Source: Nitrospirota bacterium (lineage in GTDB: Bacteria; Nitrospirota; Thermodesulfovibrionia; Thermodesulfovibrionales; Magnetobacteriaceae). Taken from it: a stretch of 38,505 nt of DNA. Positions 15,203 through 23,230 of the stretch are shown here, piece after piece (position 1 is the stretch's first letter; each line of letters begins with the position of its first letter). A program made the translations under genes and the position numbers. Under the pieces are notes generated by a model that made no database searches, had not been told where the DNA came from, and worked only from the letters and a program-made list of their open reading frames with translations. Location: assembly GCA_015233015.1 (NCBI GenBank), contig JADFYO010000033.1:1-38505 (forward strand), read 5' to 3'.

Positions 15203-17130
15203 GGGTTGCCCCCAAATAAATTCCTCTCCCAGAGGTCGCTAATCCTATATCTAAGAAGCCATTCTTTATACTCATCCTTATCGAGCTTCTTAAATTTGCT
15301 GCTTCCGGTTCTATCACCATTGTCATCTTTATATTCCTGTTCGACGATAACGATTTGGTCTGCTTCGAACTCATCTACAAGGTGCGGCGACTGTGTCGCG
15401 ATAATAACCTGTACATGTTCGCCAGCGGTGAGCACCATTTCGGCCAGATGGGCAACAGCCGTAGGGTGCAGCCCAAGTTCAGGCTCGTCAATTATTATAA
15501 CGCGTGGCAGCCACTCAGGCGGCTGAAGCAGCAGCGTGGTCAATGCCATAAACCGCAGCGAACCGTCACTGAGTTGATTTGGATAAAATACATGCTGCCG
15601 TCCCTTCCCCTTCCACCTAATTTCTATCTGATTCGGACTCCGCTTAGCCGGCTCAAGCACAAAATCAGCGAATTGAGGAAATATCGCACCTATCTGAGAT
15701 ACAATTCTTTCATAATACCAGACTGTTGCTGGGTTGTTTGCCATTGCGTATAGTATTGCGGCAAGATTACTGCCATCGCCCTGCAGTGAAATATCGTCGC
15801 TGATGTTACAACTCTTTCTGAAGCCGGCCGTTGATGAGGTGTCGTGAAACTGGTAAACCAAACATTTTTTCAGCAGGTCATAAATCAAACGCCTACCAGC
15901 AACATTTTTCATTTCATTTTTCAGTGTACTTTCGCTACGTGTATTTAATGTTAGCGAATGCCTTTCAGAAATTCCAGTTGTGTAATAGATAAATTCCTCA
16001 TTTTTGAAAACAAAGGTATCTCCTTCCGCACAAACGAGGCTGAACCTGTAGGAATTCTTTTTAATGTCTTTGTCATCAGAAAAAATAATTTCGGCACTTA
16101 GTGATGGCGTTGTTTTATCGCCAAAATAAAGAAAAGATGACGCTCCGCCTTTTTCTTCTATATAGGACTTCAAATCATTATCCATCATCTTATTAATCAT
16201 CTTAAAAAACGAAATAAAGTTGCTCTTCCCAGCGCCATTAGGTCCAATGAGGACTGTAACATCCCCAAATTCTATGCGTTGACCCTCTGAATCGATGGAC
16301 TTATATCCTTTCAGCTCGATGCTTTTAAGTTTATATGCCGCGATTTCTTCTTTGTCCTGTGTTGACAGGCTATTAGCGTCATCATCAGGTTTTATCTTTT
16401 GCTCTTCTTGTAAACATAATATTGCCTCTTTTACTTTGCCCAGCTTTGTCAGGGATAATGCCTTATTCCTCAAGGCAAGAGAATAGCCAGGTCTTATTTT
16501 CAAGGTTTTGTCATAACACCGTATTGCCTCATCGTCTTTACCCAGATGTGACAGTGATACTCCCTTGTCGTGCAAGGCATGGTAAAGATCTGGTTGTATT
16601 TTCAGTGCTTCATCAAAATATATTATCGCCTCATCCTCTTTACCCTGTCTTGACAGGGATGCCCCCTTGTTATGCAAGGAACGGTAAGAATCAGGTTTTA
16701 CCTTCAACGCTTCGTCATAACACCGCATTGCCTCATCGTCTTTACCCTGTGTTGACAGGGCTACCCCCTTGTTCACCAAGGCTAAGTAATCATCAGGTTT
16801 TATTCTAAGTGCTTCGTCAAATATCTTTATTGACTCATCTGTTTTGCCATGAAGAAATAAACACACACCCAAATTCCCGATAAGAAAATAATCTTCCGGT
16901 CTTATTTCTACGGCCTTCCTGAAGAGATCTTCTACTAATTTGTAATCGCCATTATTGTATATGTCGCGTAGTCCCTCAAAAAATAAACGATAAGCCTCTA
17001 TATTCTTGGACTTCTCTATTGCCTCTTTAAACAACGCATCACATTCGTCGTCCTTCTTTCCTGTAAAATAGAAGGTATTAATCTGTTCAAACAACCGGCG
17101 AAGTTCTTCTATTTCTTCTTCAGGCTCCAC
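15199..17130 (-). CDS. TPR-array plus AAA_21-type ABC-like ATPase
   Basis: About 643 residues. Residues 40-250 hold around six tetratricopeptide repeats of 34 residues, ending in motifs such as FDEALKIQPD. The 102-bp DNA units are still similar, so the array expanded recently. Residues 268-640 are an OLD/AAA_21-type ATPase with Walker A GPNGAGKS (about 296-303), an ABC-like signature LSDGS (about 520), Walker B IIIDEPELGLHP (about 545-556) and a switch region ATQSPHLVDEF. The start chosen is GTG at 17130, with GGAGG five bases before it; a TTG at 17142 is the alternative. It overlaps the DUF4276 gene by four bases. Partner ATPases of Toprim proteins usually lack TPRs, so the fused array may be the sensor or scaffold. 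Confidence 0.87.
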   Translation of the reverse strand: MEPEEEIEELRRLFEQINTFYFTGKKDDECDALFKEAIEKSKNIEAYRLFFEGLRDIYNNGDYKLVEDLFRKAVEIRPEDYFLIGNLGVCLFLHGKTDESIKIFDEALRIKPDDYLALVNKGVALSTQGKDDEAMRCYDEALKVKPDSYRSLHNKGASLSRQGKEDEAIIYFDEALKIQPDLYHALHDKGVSLSHLGKDDEAIRCYDKTLKIRPGYSLALRNKALSLTKLGKVKEAILCLQEEQKIKPDDDANSLSTQDKEEIAAYKLKSIELKGYKSIDSEGQRIEFGDVTVLIGPNGAGKSNFISFFKMINKMMDNDLKSYIEEKGGASSFLYFGDKTTPSLSAEIIFSDDKDIKKNSYRFSLVCAEGDTFVFKNEEFIYYTTGISERHSLTLNTRSESTLKNEMKNVAGRRLIYDLLKKCLVYQFHDTSSTAGFRKSCNISDDISLQGDGSNLAAILYAMANNPATVWYYERIVSQIGAIFPQFADFVLEPAKRSPNQIEIRWKGKGRQHVFYPNQLSDGSLRFMALTTLLLQPPEWLPRVIIIDEPELGLHPTAVAHLAEMVLTAGEHVQVIIATQSPHLVDEFEADQIVIVEQEYKDDNGDRTGSSKFKKLDKDEYKEWLLRYRISDLWERNLFGGNP

Positions 17131-17142
17131 ATGTTCCTCCAA

Positions 17143-17547
17143 TTAGCGCTCCGCGTCGATTTGATATATCTGTTTCATTGTTTGTCCAATTACATTACCA
17201 AATATTATTGTAACAAAATAGTGCGCGGTGTTGCCAATGTCATCTGAACTTGCGGTTGATGATGACAAGCAATATACCGTGATGCCATATTACGGAATTG
17301 CGAAAATGACTGCGTGGCTTATCCGGCACTAGCAGACTTTAGAGCGCAGTCATCGGGAGGGTTACATAATCACGAGAGCGTCCGTGATGCTCGCAACGAT
17401 CTACAAAAATATTTTTACCTTTACAACATCCATAAGTCTATAAATTAATCCACCTTGTAGAGACTAATTTTTTGTCTTGAAAATGGGGAGTGGTAATGAC
17501 ATTGGGGTCCACTTTAATTGTTGAGACCGCCCAAAGAGCGGAGAGGC
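17143..17547. other. 405-bp gene-free stretch
   Basis: No convincing gene was found on either strand. A perfect 9-bp inverted repeat is present (ATGACTGCG at 17306-17314 and CGCAGTCAT at 17345-17353), and ATCACG/CGTGAT arms lie just after it. The sequence GGGGTCCACTTTAATTG near 17506 has the look of an insertion-sequence end, but no partner end is visible. This gap separates the TPR-ATPase cassette from the housekeeping run, so it may be an old insertion scar. Confidence 0.5.
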
Positions 17548-18183
17548 TTAGTTCTTAAAAATCCTGTTTATCGGGCCTTTATCTATATCCAGCCTATCCT
17601 GTTTTGAATTGCCGCGGTGCTTGCCCTTTTGCCCATCTGAATGCTGTCCCTTATATTCCTCTGAATGCTGTCTGTGCAAATTCCAGTTAGCGATATATAC
17701 GTTGGCAAGCTCCCTTGATTTCAGGATTATCAAATTTTCGGCGTTTTCAAATTCCGCCGACCGCGTAAAGTTGAAACTTCCCGTAATAACTGTCTCCCTG
17801 TCAATAATCATAACCTTATTATGGGCTATGTTATGGAGTGAGTCTATATAAGTCGGTATCCCCGCGTTAGATGTAAATATCCCGGCGTTATACTGGTCTG
17901 AAAGATTACTCTTGTCCAGAATGATTGCAATGTTCACACCGGCCTTTCTGGCTTTCACAAGCGCGTCGGCTATCTGCTTTGAGGTAAAGGAATATGCCTG
18001 AACAAGGATCTCTGACCTCGCCCTGCCGATTTCTGCAACTATTGCCCCGGTTGCCCCGCCAACAGGTGAAAAATACACATGGGCTGTCGTGTTCAGCGGC
18101 ACGTCAAGGGCGTTGACCGGCAGCGCCAGACCAATGAAAATCAGGACTGCCGCCGCTAATACCTTCTCAGCCCTTCGTAGCAT
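17548..18183 (-). CDS. Secreted phospholipase D-like nuclease (Nuc type)
   Basis: The 211-residue protein has one HKD motif (H121-x-K123-x4-D128, then GS at 135-136: HNKVMIIDRE, TGSFNFT). That matches the small Nuc-type endonucleases, which dimerise to make one active site. A signal peptide covers about residues 1-26 (hydrophobic AAAVLIFIGLALPV, then NALD), so it should work in the periplasm or be anchored there. The C-terminal 40 residues are very polar (His, Gln, Lys, Asp). It starts inside the end of the TPR membrane protein gene, overlapping by 17 bases, and is last in the minus-strand run. DNA or phospholipid is a likely substrate; the nuclease role fits the family length best. Confidence 0.85.
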   Translation of the reverse strand: MLRRAEKVLAAAVLIFIGLALPVNALDVPLNTTAHVYFSPVGGATGAIVAEIGRARSEILVQAYSFTSKQIADALVKARKAGVNIAIILDKSNLSDQYNAGIFTSNAGIPTYIDSLHNIAHNKVMIIDRETVITGSFNFTRSAEFENAENLIILKSRELANVYIANWNLHRQHSEEYKGQHSDGQKGKHRGNSKQDRLDIDKGPINRIFKN

Positions 18184-18862
18184 TGTCGCCCCCCATGCCG
18201 ACTGCCTTTTTCATAACAAATGGAGACATCGGGAATGCCTTTTCCAATTCGGCTATTTTTGCCTTTGCCTCGTCGGCCTTGCCTGAAGCAGAAAGCAGAG
18301 ACGCCCATTCAAAGAGTGCCAGGTCTTTGAAAATAGGGGATTTCAGCGAATAGAGTTTTACAATGGCATCGAGTGCCTTGTCATTCGCGCCTTTACCTTT
18401 ATAGAGCAAGTAGAGCTTGTAATATGATATAGGCAGCAGCTCGTCGCATTTCTGGCAGGTGTTATTAAACTTAATAAGGGTTTTCTCTGCTTCGTCTGTG
18501 CTGCCAAGGTCGATAAGTATTGCCGCGGTATAAAGCAGTGAGACGGGGGATTTATCCGCGGCATAGGAGCGCTGGAAGTCAGCAAGAGACGCCTTTAATC
18601 TCTTTTCAGTGTCTGCCGCGGCACTCTCGCCGTAAAAGGCATTATACGCGCGGTAGTTCAACGCGGCGGCCTGGTTTTGCGAATAAGAGCGATAGATTAC
18701 GATTAAAGCGACTATGATTATAAAGGCAGCCGAGGCGCCAATAATTAGCTGTGAACGTTTTTTATTTTTATCGAGATAGTGTCTGAGATGTTCGTAAGAG
18801 GGTTTCAGTTCTGCCTGAGAAGCGCTTTTTTTAGACGGTCTTTTCTTAATGACTATAGGCAT
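18167..18862 (-). CDS. TPR-like membrane-anchored protein (YfgM-like)
   Basis: The 231-residue protein has a lysine-rich cytoplasmic start, one membrane segment at about 38-59 (LIIGASAAFIIIVALIVIY) and then TPR-like helices in the periplasm. The layout is that of the TPR_21/YfgM family, associated with the Sec translocon and periplasmic chaperones. A GGAG ribosome site precedes the ATG. Its stop lies inside the nuclease gene. Function beyond protein-protein contacts is not visible. Confidence 0.75.
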   Translation of the reverse strand: MPIVIKKRPSKKSASQAELKPSYEHLRHYLDKNKKRSQLIIGASAAFIIIVALIVIYRSYSQNQAAALNYRAYNAFYGESAAADTEKRLKASLADFQRSYAADKSPVSLLYTAAILIDLGSTDEAEKTLIKFNNTCQKCDELLPISYYKLYLLYKGKGANDKALDAIVKLYSLKSPIFKDLALFEWASLLSASGKADEAKAKIAELEKAFPMSPFVMKKAVGMGGDNATKG

Positions 18863-18882
18863 ATTTGTATTCTCCAGTTAAA

Positions 18883-19539
18883 TTATAAATTTTTACAGAG
18901 TTTATTGACGATAAACTGCGATTGCTTAAAAATATCATCTGTTTTACCATTAGGAATCCCAGCGCCAAGAAGTACCTTCAGGGCCATTGCCTTAGTTATC
19001 AGGTCATCGGGCGAATGTGTGTCCGTGTCAATGACAAGCGGCACACCCATATGCAGTGCCCTAAGGGCAACGTGCCCGTTTGTCAGACTGTGACCCTTGC
19101 GCGCGGTTATCTCAAGCGTAACGCCCAAATCCCCCGCAAGGCGGCAATCCTCGTCTGAGATAAGGCCGGGATGCGCCAGTATATCGACGCCGGCCCGGAT
19201 AGCAGCACTGTTAGTGCCCCCTATGACAGGCTCAACTATTGTCTCGCCGTGAACTACAATCAGCTTAGCACCAAGTGAACGGGCAAGGTCTGTCAGAGTG
19301 CCAATCATCTCCGGCGGTACATGCGTCAGCTCAACTCCGGGTATGACCCTGATATTGCTATGGCTGTTGAGGTCGGCGGCAACCCTGACAAGGCTGGAAA
19401 CGATAAACTCAATATTTGAGCTGTCGGTATGGTCAGTCAGCGCTATGGCAGTATAGCCCGCGGCGTGCGCCCGTTGAACAAGCTCTGAGGGAATGAGCTG
19501 CCCGTCGCTGAAAAAAGTGTGCGTATGCAGGTCAATCAC
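18883..19539 (-). CDS. PHP-domain metal-dependent phosphoesterase
   Basis: The 218-residue protein is a PHP-family hydrolase. Metal-binding motifs are in order: HTHTFFSDG at residues 4-12, LTDHTD, a conserved E in PGVELTHV, VHGET, LAHPGL and DTDTHSPDD. The family hydrolyses histidinol phosphate, nucleotide phosphates or similar; the substrate here is not evident. The start is a GTG with GGGAGG upstream at a rather long distance. It sits between the dGTPase and the TPR membrane protein on the same strand. Confidence 0.85.
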   Translation of the reverse strand: MIDLHTHTFFSDGQLIPSELVQRAHAAGYTAIALTDHTDSSNIEFIVSSLVRVAADLNSHSNIRVIPGVELTHVPPEMIGTLTDLARSLGAKLIVVHGETIVEPVIGGTNSAAIRAGVDILAHPGLISDEDCRLAGDLGVTLEITARKGHSLTNGHVALRALHMGVPLVIDTDTHSPDDLITKAMALKVLLGAGIPNGKTDDIFKQSQFIVNKLCKNL

Positions 19540-19648
19540 AGTTCTATCTTAACCTCCCAAAAGCATTTGACTATTATAATGTTTTAACCCATGATTATTG
19601 CAAGAACAGATTTTTGCAAGAGAAGATTTCAGTAAGAAAAAATATGGA

Positions 19649-20707
19649 TTAGAACACAGTCCAGCGCTGCGGAATAAAAATCTTCTCATAGTTCATAAGC
19701 GCGAAACGGTCTGTCATCCCGGCGATGAAGTCACAGACATGCGTCGGCAGCCCATCTCCGGCAGTTGTCTTACCATTGATGATGTGGTTGGGAATAAGCT
19801 CCGCGTGTTCACTGTAATATTTATAAAGGCTTTGAATGATATTCTCGGCCTTATGAAACTCCTCTTTCAGTCTATCGCTTTCATATACACTGGCAAAGAG
19901 AAAGGAGCGCAGTTGATTTACGGCGGAGAGGATTCCCTCAGACATGGCTATTGTCTCTAATCCTGCATCTAATGTGTTATATATAAGGTCTCTGACCATC
20001 GTGTCGATACGCCTGGAGTGAGATTTCCCGAGGACGGACACTATATCGTCGGGGATGTCCTTTTTGTGAATGACCTCAGCCCTGAGGGCGTCGTCAAGGT
20101 CGTGGTTGACATAGGCAATGACATCGGAGATACGCACGACCTGGCCTTCGAGCGTACCGGCCATTTCGCCGGGGGCGGAGGAGAGGATCTTACCCATGCC
20201 CTTTGAGTGTTTTATTATACCGTTTCTTACCTCATAAGTCAGGTTAAGTCCTGAGCCGTTTTTCTCGAGAATATCGACAACCCTAAGGCTCTGGACATAG
20301 TGGTCAAAACCTCCGGGGTGAATCCTTCTAAGGACTGCCTCACCGGCGTGGCCGAAAGGGGTGTGGCCGAGGTCGTGCCCAAGGGCAACCGCCTCTGTGA
20401 GGTCTTCGTTTAGTCTGAGGGCGCGCGATATTGTTCGCGATATCTGGGCGACTTCTAGTACGTGCGTGAGGCGGGTTCTGTAGTGGTCACCCTTTGGGGC
20501 AAGAAAGACCTGAGTCTTGTGCTTGAGCCGCCTGAAGGATTTACAGTGAATAATCCTGTCTCTGTCACGCTGAAAGCAGGTTCTGATATCGCCCTCTTTT
20601 TCGGGCGTTTGGCGTCCCAAGGTGTTAGCGCTCAGGCAGGCGCGGGGATGAAACGTATTTTTTTCAATCTCTTCCGTCTGTTGTCTGATTAGCACATTAA
20701 CCCTCAT
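19649..20707 (-). CDS. dgt: dGTP triphosphohydrolase-like HD protein
   Basis: The 352-residue protein belongs to the dGTPase family (dNTP to deoxynucleoside plus triphosphate). The family signature [24 protein letters not shown] is present from residue 45. The HD metal site is seen as H82 (TRLTHVLEV) and H111-D112 ([15 protein letters not shown]). It sits with rmuC, which also concerns DNA. The ATG at 20707 overlaps the end of rmuC by 11 bases. A GTG at 20695, with GAGGG five bases before it, gives the N terminus usual for the family (xLIRQQ) and may be the true start. Confidence 0.92.
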   Translation of the reverse strand: MRVNVLIRQQTEEIEKNTFHPRACLSANTLGRQTPEKEGDIRTCFQRDRDRIIHCKSFRRLKHKTQVFLAPKGDHYRTRLTHVLEVAQISRTISRALRLNEDLTEAVALGHDLGHTPFGHAGEAVLRRIHPGGFDHYVQSLRVVDILEKNGSGLNLTYEVRNGIIKHSKGMGKILSSAPGEMAGTLEGQVVRISDVIAYVNHDLDDALRAEVIHKKDIPDDIVSVLGKSHSRRIDTMVRDLIYNTLDAGLETIAMSEGILSAVNQLRSFLFASVYESDRLKEEFHKAENIIQSLYKYYSEHAELIPNHIINGKTTAGDGLPTHVCDFIAGMTDRFALMNYEKIFIPQRWTVF

Positions 20708-22082
20708 CGCCTGAATATAAACGGCTGGGTTCGTGGGTTATTTGCTCTAATTGGACTGTCTCATCGGCAGTGGAGACGCCAAGTTCTTTAAATTTCCGTA
20801 ACGTGGGCAGAAGTCTCTTATCAACAGAAGAGACGACTGCGTTATACCCATCGACGGATTTCTTAATGCCTTTGCCAAGCTCACCAAGATATTTAACGAA
20901 GGTATTTGACCGCTCGTATAGCTCCTTAGCGGCCTTAGCAATTAATTCGGCGTTTTTGGCCATTTGCTCCTGCCGCCAGCCGAAGGCGACAGCGCGCAGA
21001 AGGGCAATCAGCGTAAAAGGTGTTGAGATGATAATCCTCTTTGAGGCGGCATCCTCAAGCAGCGCTATGTCATACTCAAGGGCGGCGCTGAAAAACGACT
21101 CCCCCGGCAGAAACAGGACGACAAACTCAGGGGATTTCTTAAACTGTTCCCAGTATGCCTTCTGCGATAGCCTCTCCATGTGGTCTCTGACATGACGCGC
21201 GTGTTTTGTAAACAGTTCAGCCCTGTTTTCATCCGAGGTGTCTGACGAGACGGCCTCGATATAGGCAATGAGAGATACCTTGGAGTCCACGACGATGTCC
21301 CTGTTGGACGGCAGATGAACTATCATGTCCGGCCTCAGACGTCCCTTGTCTGTATCGACGGAGGTCTGCAGATCGAAGTCGCAGTATTCAGCCATACCGG
21401 CAAGCTCAACGGTTCGTTTCAGTTGAGTTTCACCCCAGCGTCCCCTGATCTGGGGGTTTTTGAGGGCGGTTGAGAGATTGGAGGTCTCTTTTTGGAGCTG
21501 CTGATTGGAGAGCACAATGTTTTGAATATGAGCGGCGAGGCTGCCGTGGTCTTTGTCCCACTTGGATTGCAGTTTTAAAATCTGCTCCTCGTACTTTTTC
21601 AGGGTCTCTGTGAGAGGGGAGACGAGGCCGTGGATTTTTTCCTGATGGAGGCCGAGGCTGCCCTTAGTGTCAGAGAGGATCTTTTCGAGGGACGCTGAGG
21701 AGCGTTTTAAAAAGTCCTCTGAGGAGGTTCGCAGCGCATCCATCGAGAGCACCTTGAAGGTATCTGTGAGGTCTTTTTTAGCAGATTCGATAATAGACTG
21801 CTGTGCCCTGAGGTTTTCGTCTGAGGCGATGAGTTTAGTTTGCAGGACGGCGTGGGACTGGCGCACGTCAGCGAGGTCTTCTCTGAGAGAGATAATCTCG
21901 TTGGTCTTATCGGCAAGCTGCGCTTTGAGGGCGTTAAGCTGTGCCTCGGCAGTCTTGACGCTTCCTTCGAGGGTAGAGCATTTTAAATAATGCTCACCAA
22001 GCAAACGGCGGCTGACTATGAGCCACGCGACAACGGCACCTATAGAAATGCCTGCTATAAATAAAATGATTTGGGTTAACAT
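20697..22082 (-). CDS. rmuC: DNA recombination protein RmuC
   Basis: About 461 residues: an N-terminal membrane segment ([19 protein letters not shown]), a long coiled coil to about residue 200, then the RmuC nuclease-like domain. That domain has [39 protein letters not shown] and a later [17 protein letters not shown]. RmuC limits DNA inversions and rearrangements and carries a PD-(D/E)XK-like fold. The start chosen is the ATG at 22082. An ATG at 22151 would add 23 residues, but that stretch is read from the inverted end of the neighbouring RAYT element and is not conserved. The dgt gene overlaps its 3' end. Confidence 0.92.
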   Translation of the reverse strand: MLTQIILFIAGISIGAVVAWLIVSRRLLGEHYLKCSTLEGSVKTAEAQLNALKAQLADKTNEIISLREDLADVRQSHAVLQTKLIASDENLRAQQSIIESAKKDLTDTFKVLSMDALRTSSEDFLKRSSASLEKILSDTKGSLGLHQEKIHGLVSPLTETLKKYEEQILKLQSKWDKDHGSLAAHIQNIVLSNQQLQKETSNLSTALKNPQIRGRWGETQLKRTVELAGMAEYCDFDLQTSVDTDKGRLRPDMIVHLPSNRDIVVDSKVSLIAYIEAVSSDTSDENRAELFTKHARHVRDHMERLSQKAYWEQFKKSPEFVVLFLPGESFFSAALEYDIALLEDAASKRIIISTPFTLIALLRAVAFGWRQEQMAKNAELIAKAAKELYERSNTFVKYLGELGKGIKKSVDGYNAVVSSVDKRLLPTLRKFKELGVSTADETVQLEQITHEPSRLYSGDEG

Positions 22083-22133
22083 CAACAAATGAATTATAAA
22101 GAATAGCGGGGGATTATCACAAGGGTAAAGATG

Positions 22134-23146
22134 GGTGTCAGGTCTTGACATTTGACAGAGAGGCGTGATATCATTGGTTATGGGAAGGCCGATTAGAATT
22201 GAGTATAGCGGCGCGTTGTATCATATAATTAGCCGCGGAAATGAAAAGAGCGCAATATTCACGGATGACCCAGATAGATTTGTGTTTCTTAAAATGCTGA
22301 AAGAGTATCACGAACGTTTTGGCATCCTTATTCATAGTTATGTGTTGATGGACAACCACTATCATCTTATTCTGGAGACTCCACTCGGTAACCTTCTCAA
22401 GGTAATGCACGGGTTAAATGGCAGATATACCGGATACTACAATCGCAGACATAGCAGGGTTGGTCATCTATTTCAGGGACGATATAAGGGAATAATCGTT
22501 GATAAAGATGAGTATCTTGTTTCTTTAAGCAGATACATTCATCTTAATCCTGTGAGAGCAGGGATTGTCGACAAGCCGGAGGATTATAAATGGAGCAGCT
22601 ATCTTGGGTTTATATTAACCGCGAAAGAAGAGCCTTGGCTGGAATATTCATGGGTACTTTCGAAATTTGGGTTTATCGGAAAGAGCGCAAAGGCAGATTA
22701 TCAGAAATTTGTAAATCAAGGCATGGACAAAGAAGATGAAAAATTAAATGATCTTTATAGAACTACAATACTGGGCGGAGAGAAATTTACCGCTACGATA
22801 AAAAAAATGGTAAATGCCCAACAAATCAACGAGGAGATAACCGGCAGAGAAAGGCTGATGGATATGCCAAAACCTGATGTTATATTAAAAGCAGTTTCAT
22901 TATATTTTGATAAAGATGAGTTCTTTGTCAAAAAAAGTGGCAGGAATAATATTGCAAGAAAAATAGCGATATATCTGATTAAGAGTTATTCAGGGCTTGG
23001 CAATAAAGAAATAGGCGAATTATTTGGAGGTATACACTATAGCGCTGTGAGCAAGATATACTCCAGAGTGGAAGAGGGAATTCTAAAAGACAATATTTTA
23101 GTTAAATATATTGGCGATATTATGTCACATGTCAAGACCTGACACC
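22134..23146 (+). mobile_element. RAYT element with 24-bp inverted ends
   Basis: The ends GGTGTCAGGTCTTGACAT (22134-22151) and ATGTCAAGACCTGACACC (23129-23146) are perfect inverted repeats over 18 bp. They extend inward to 24 bp with one mismatch. The transposase stop codon lies within the right end. The whole unit is about 1 kb with one gene. No target duplication could be recognised, which is usual for Y1-type elements. Confidence 0.85.
22180..23142 (+). CDS. REP-associated tyrosine transposase (Y1_Tnp) with DnaA-like C terminus
   Basis: About 320 residues. The N-terminal 150 residues are a Y1 HUH transposase: YHIISRGNEK, the metal-binding histidines in MDNHYHLILETP, and YIHLNPVRAGIV. Residues 235-320 contain an IARKIAIYLIKSYSGLGNKE then GIHYSAVSK arrangement, which resembles the DnaA domain IV DNA-binding fold. 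That extension is present in one RAYT subgroup. The enzyme nicks and joins single-stranded DNA at hairpin-type ends. The ATG at 22180 (M-G-R-P-I-R-I-E-Y) is the usual family start; a GTG at 22165 would add five residues. Confidence 0.9.
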   Translation: MGRPIRIEYSGALYHIISRGNEKSAIFTDDPDRFVFLKMLKEYHERFGILIHSYVLMDNHYHLILETPLGNLLKVMHGLNGRYTGYYNRRHSRVGHLFQGRYKGIIVDKDEYLVSLSRYIHLNPVRAGIVDKPEDYKWSSYLGFILTAKEEPWLEYSWVLSKFGFIGKSAKADYQKFVNQGMDKEDEKLNDLYRTTILGGEKFTATIKKMVNAQQINEEITGRERLMDMPKPDVILKAVSLYFDKDEFFVKKSGRNNIARKIAIYLIKSYSGLGNKEIGELFGGIHYSAVSKIYSRVEEGILKDNILVKYIGDIMSHVKT

Positions 23147-23230
23147 AGCGACACGCTTGATTTTTATGAGACCGATTGATTAATATAAAAATTACATTGA
23201 CGAAGTCAGATAGTAAATGACAGAACTAAT

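Noticed and set aside
16390-16860. Regular spaced repeats that might suggest a CRISPR array
   Set aside because: The 102-base period, open reading frame and TPR consensus show these are protein-coding repeats.
22083-22151. N-terminal extension of RmuC from an ATG at 22151
   Set aside because: The extra 23 residues are read through the inverted end of the RAYT element, and the family membrane segment begins right at the later ATG.
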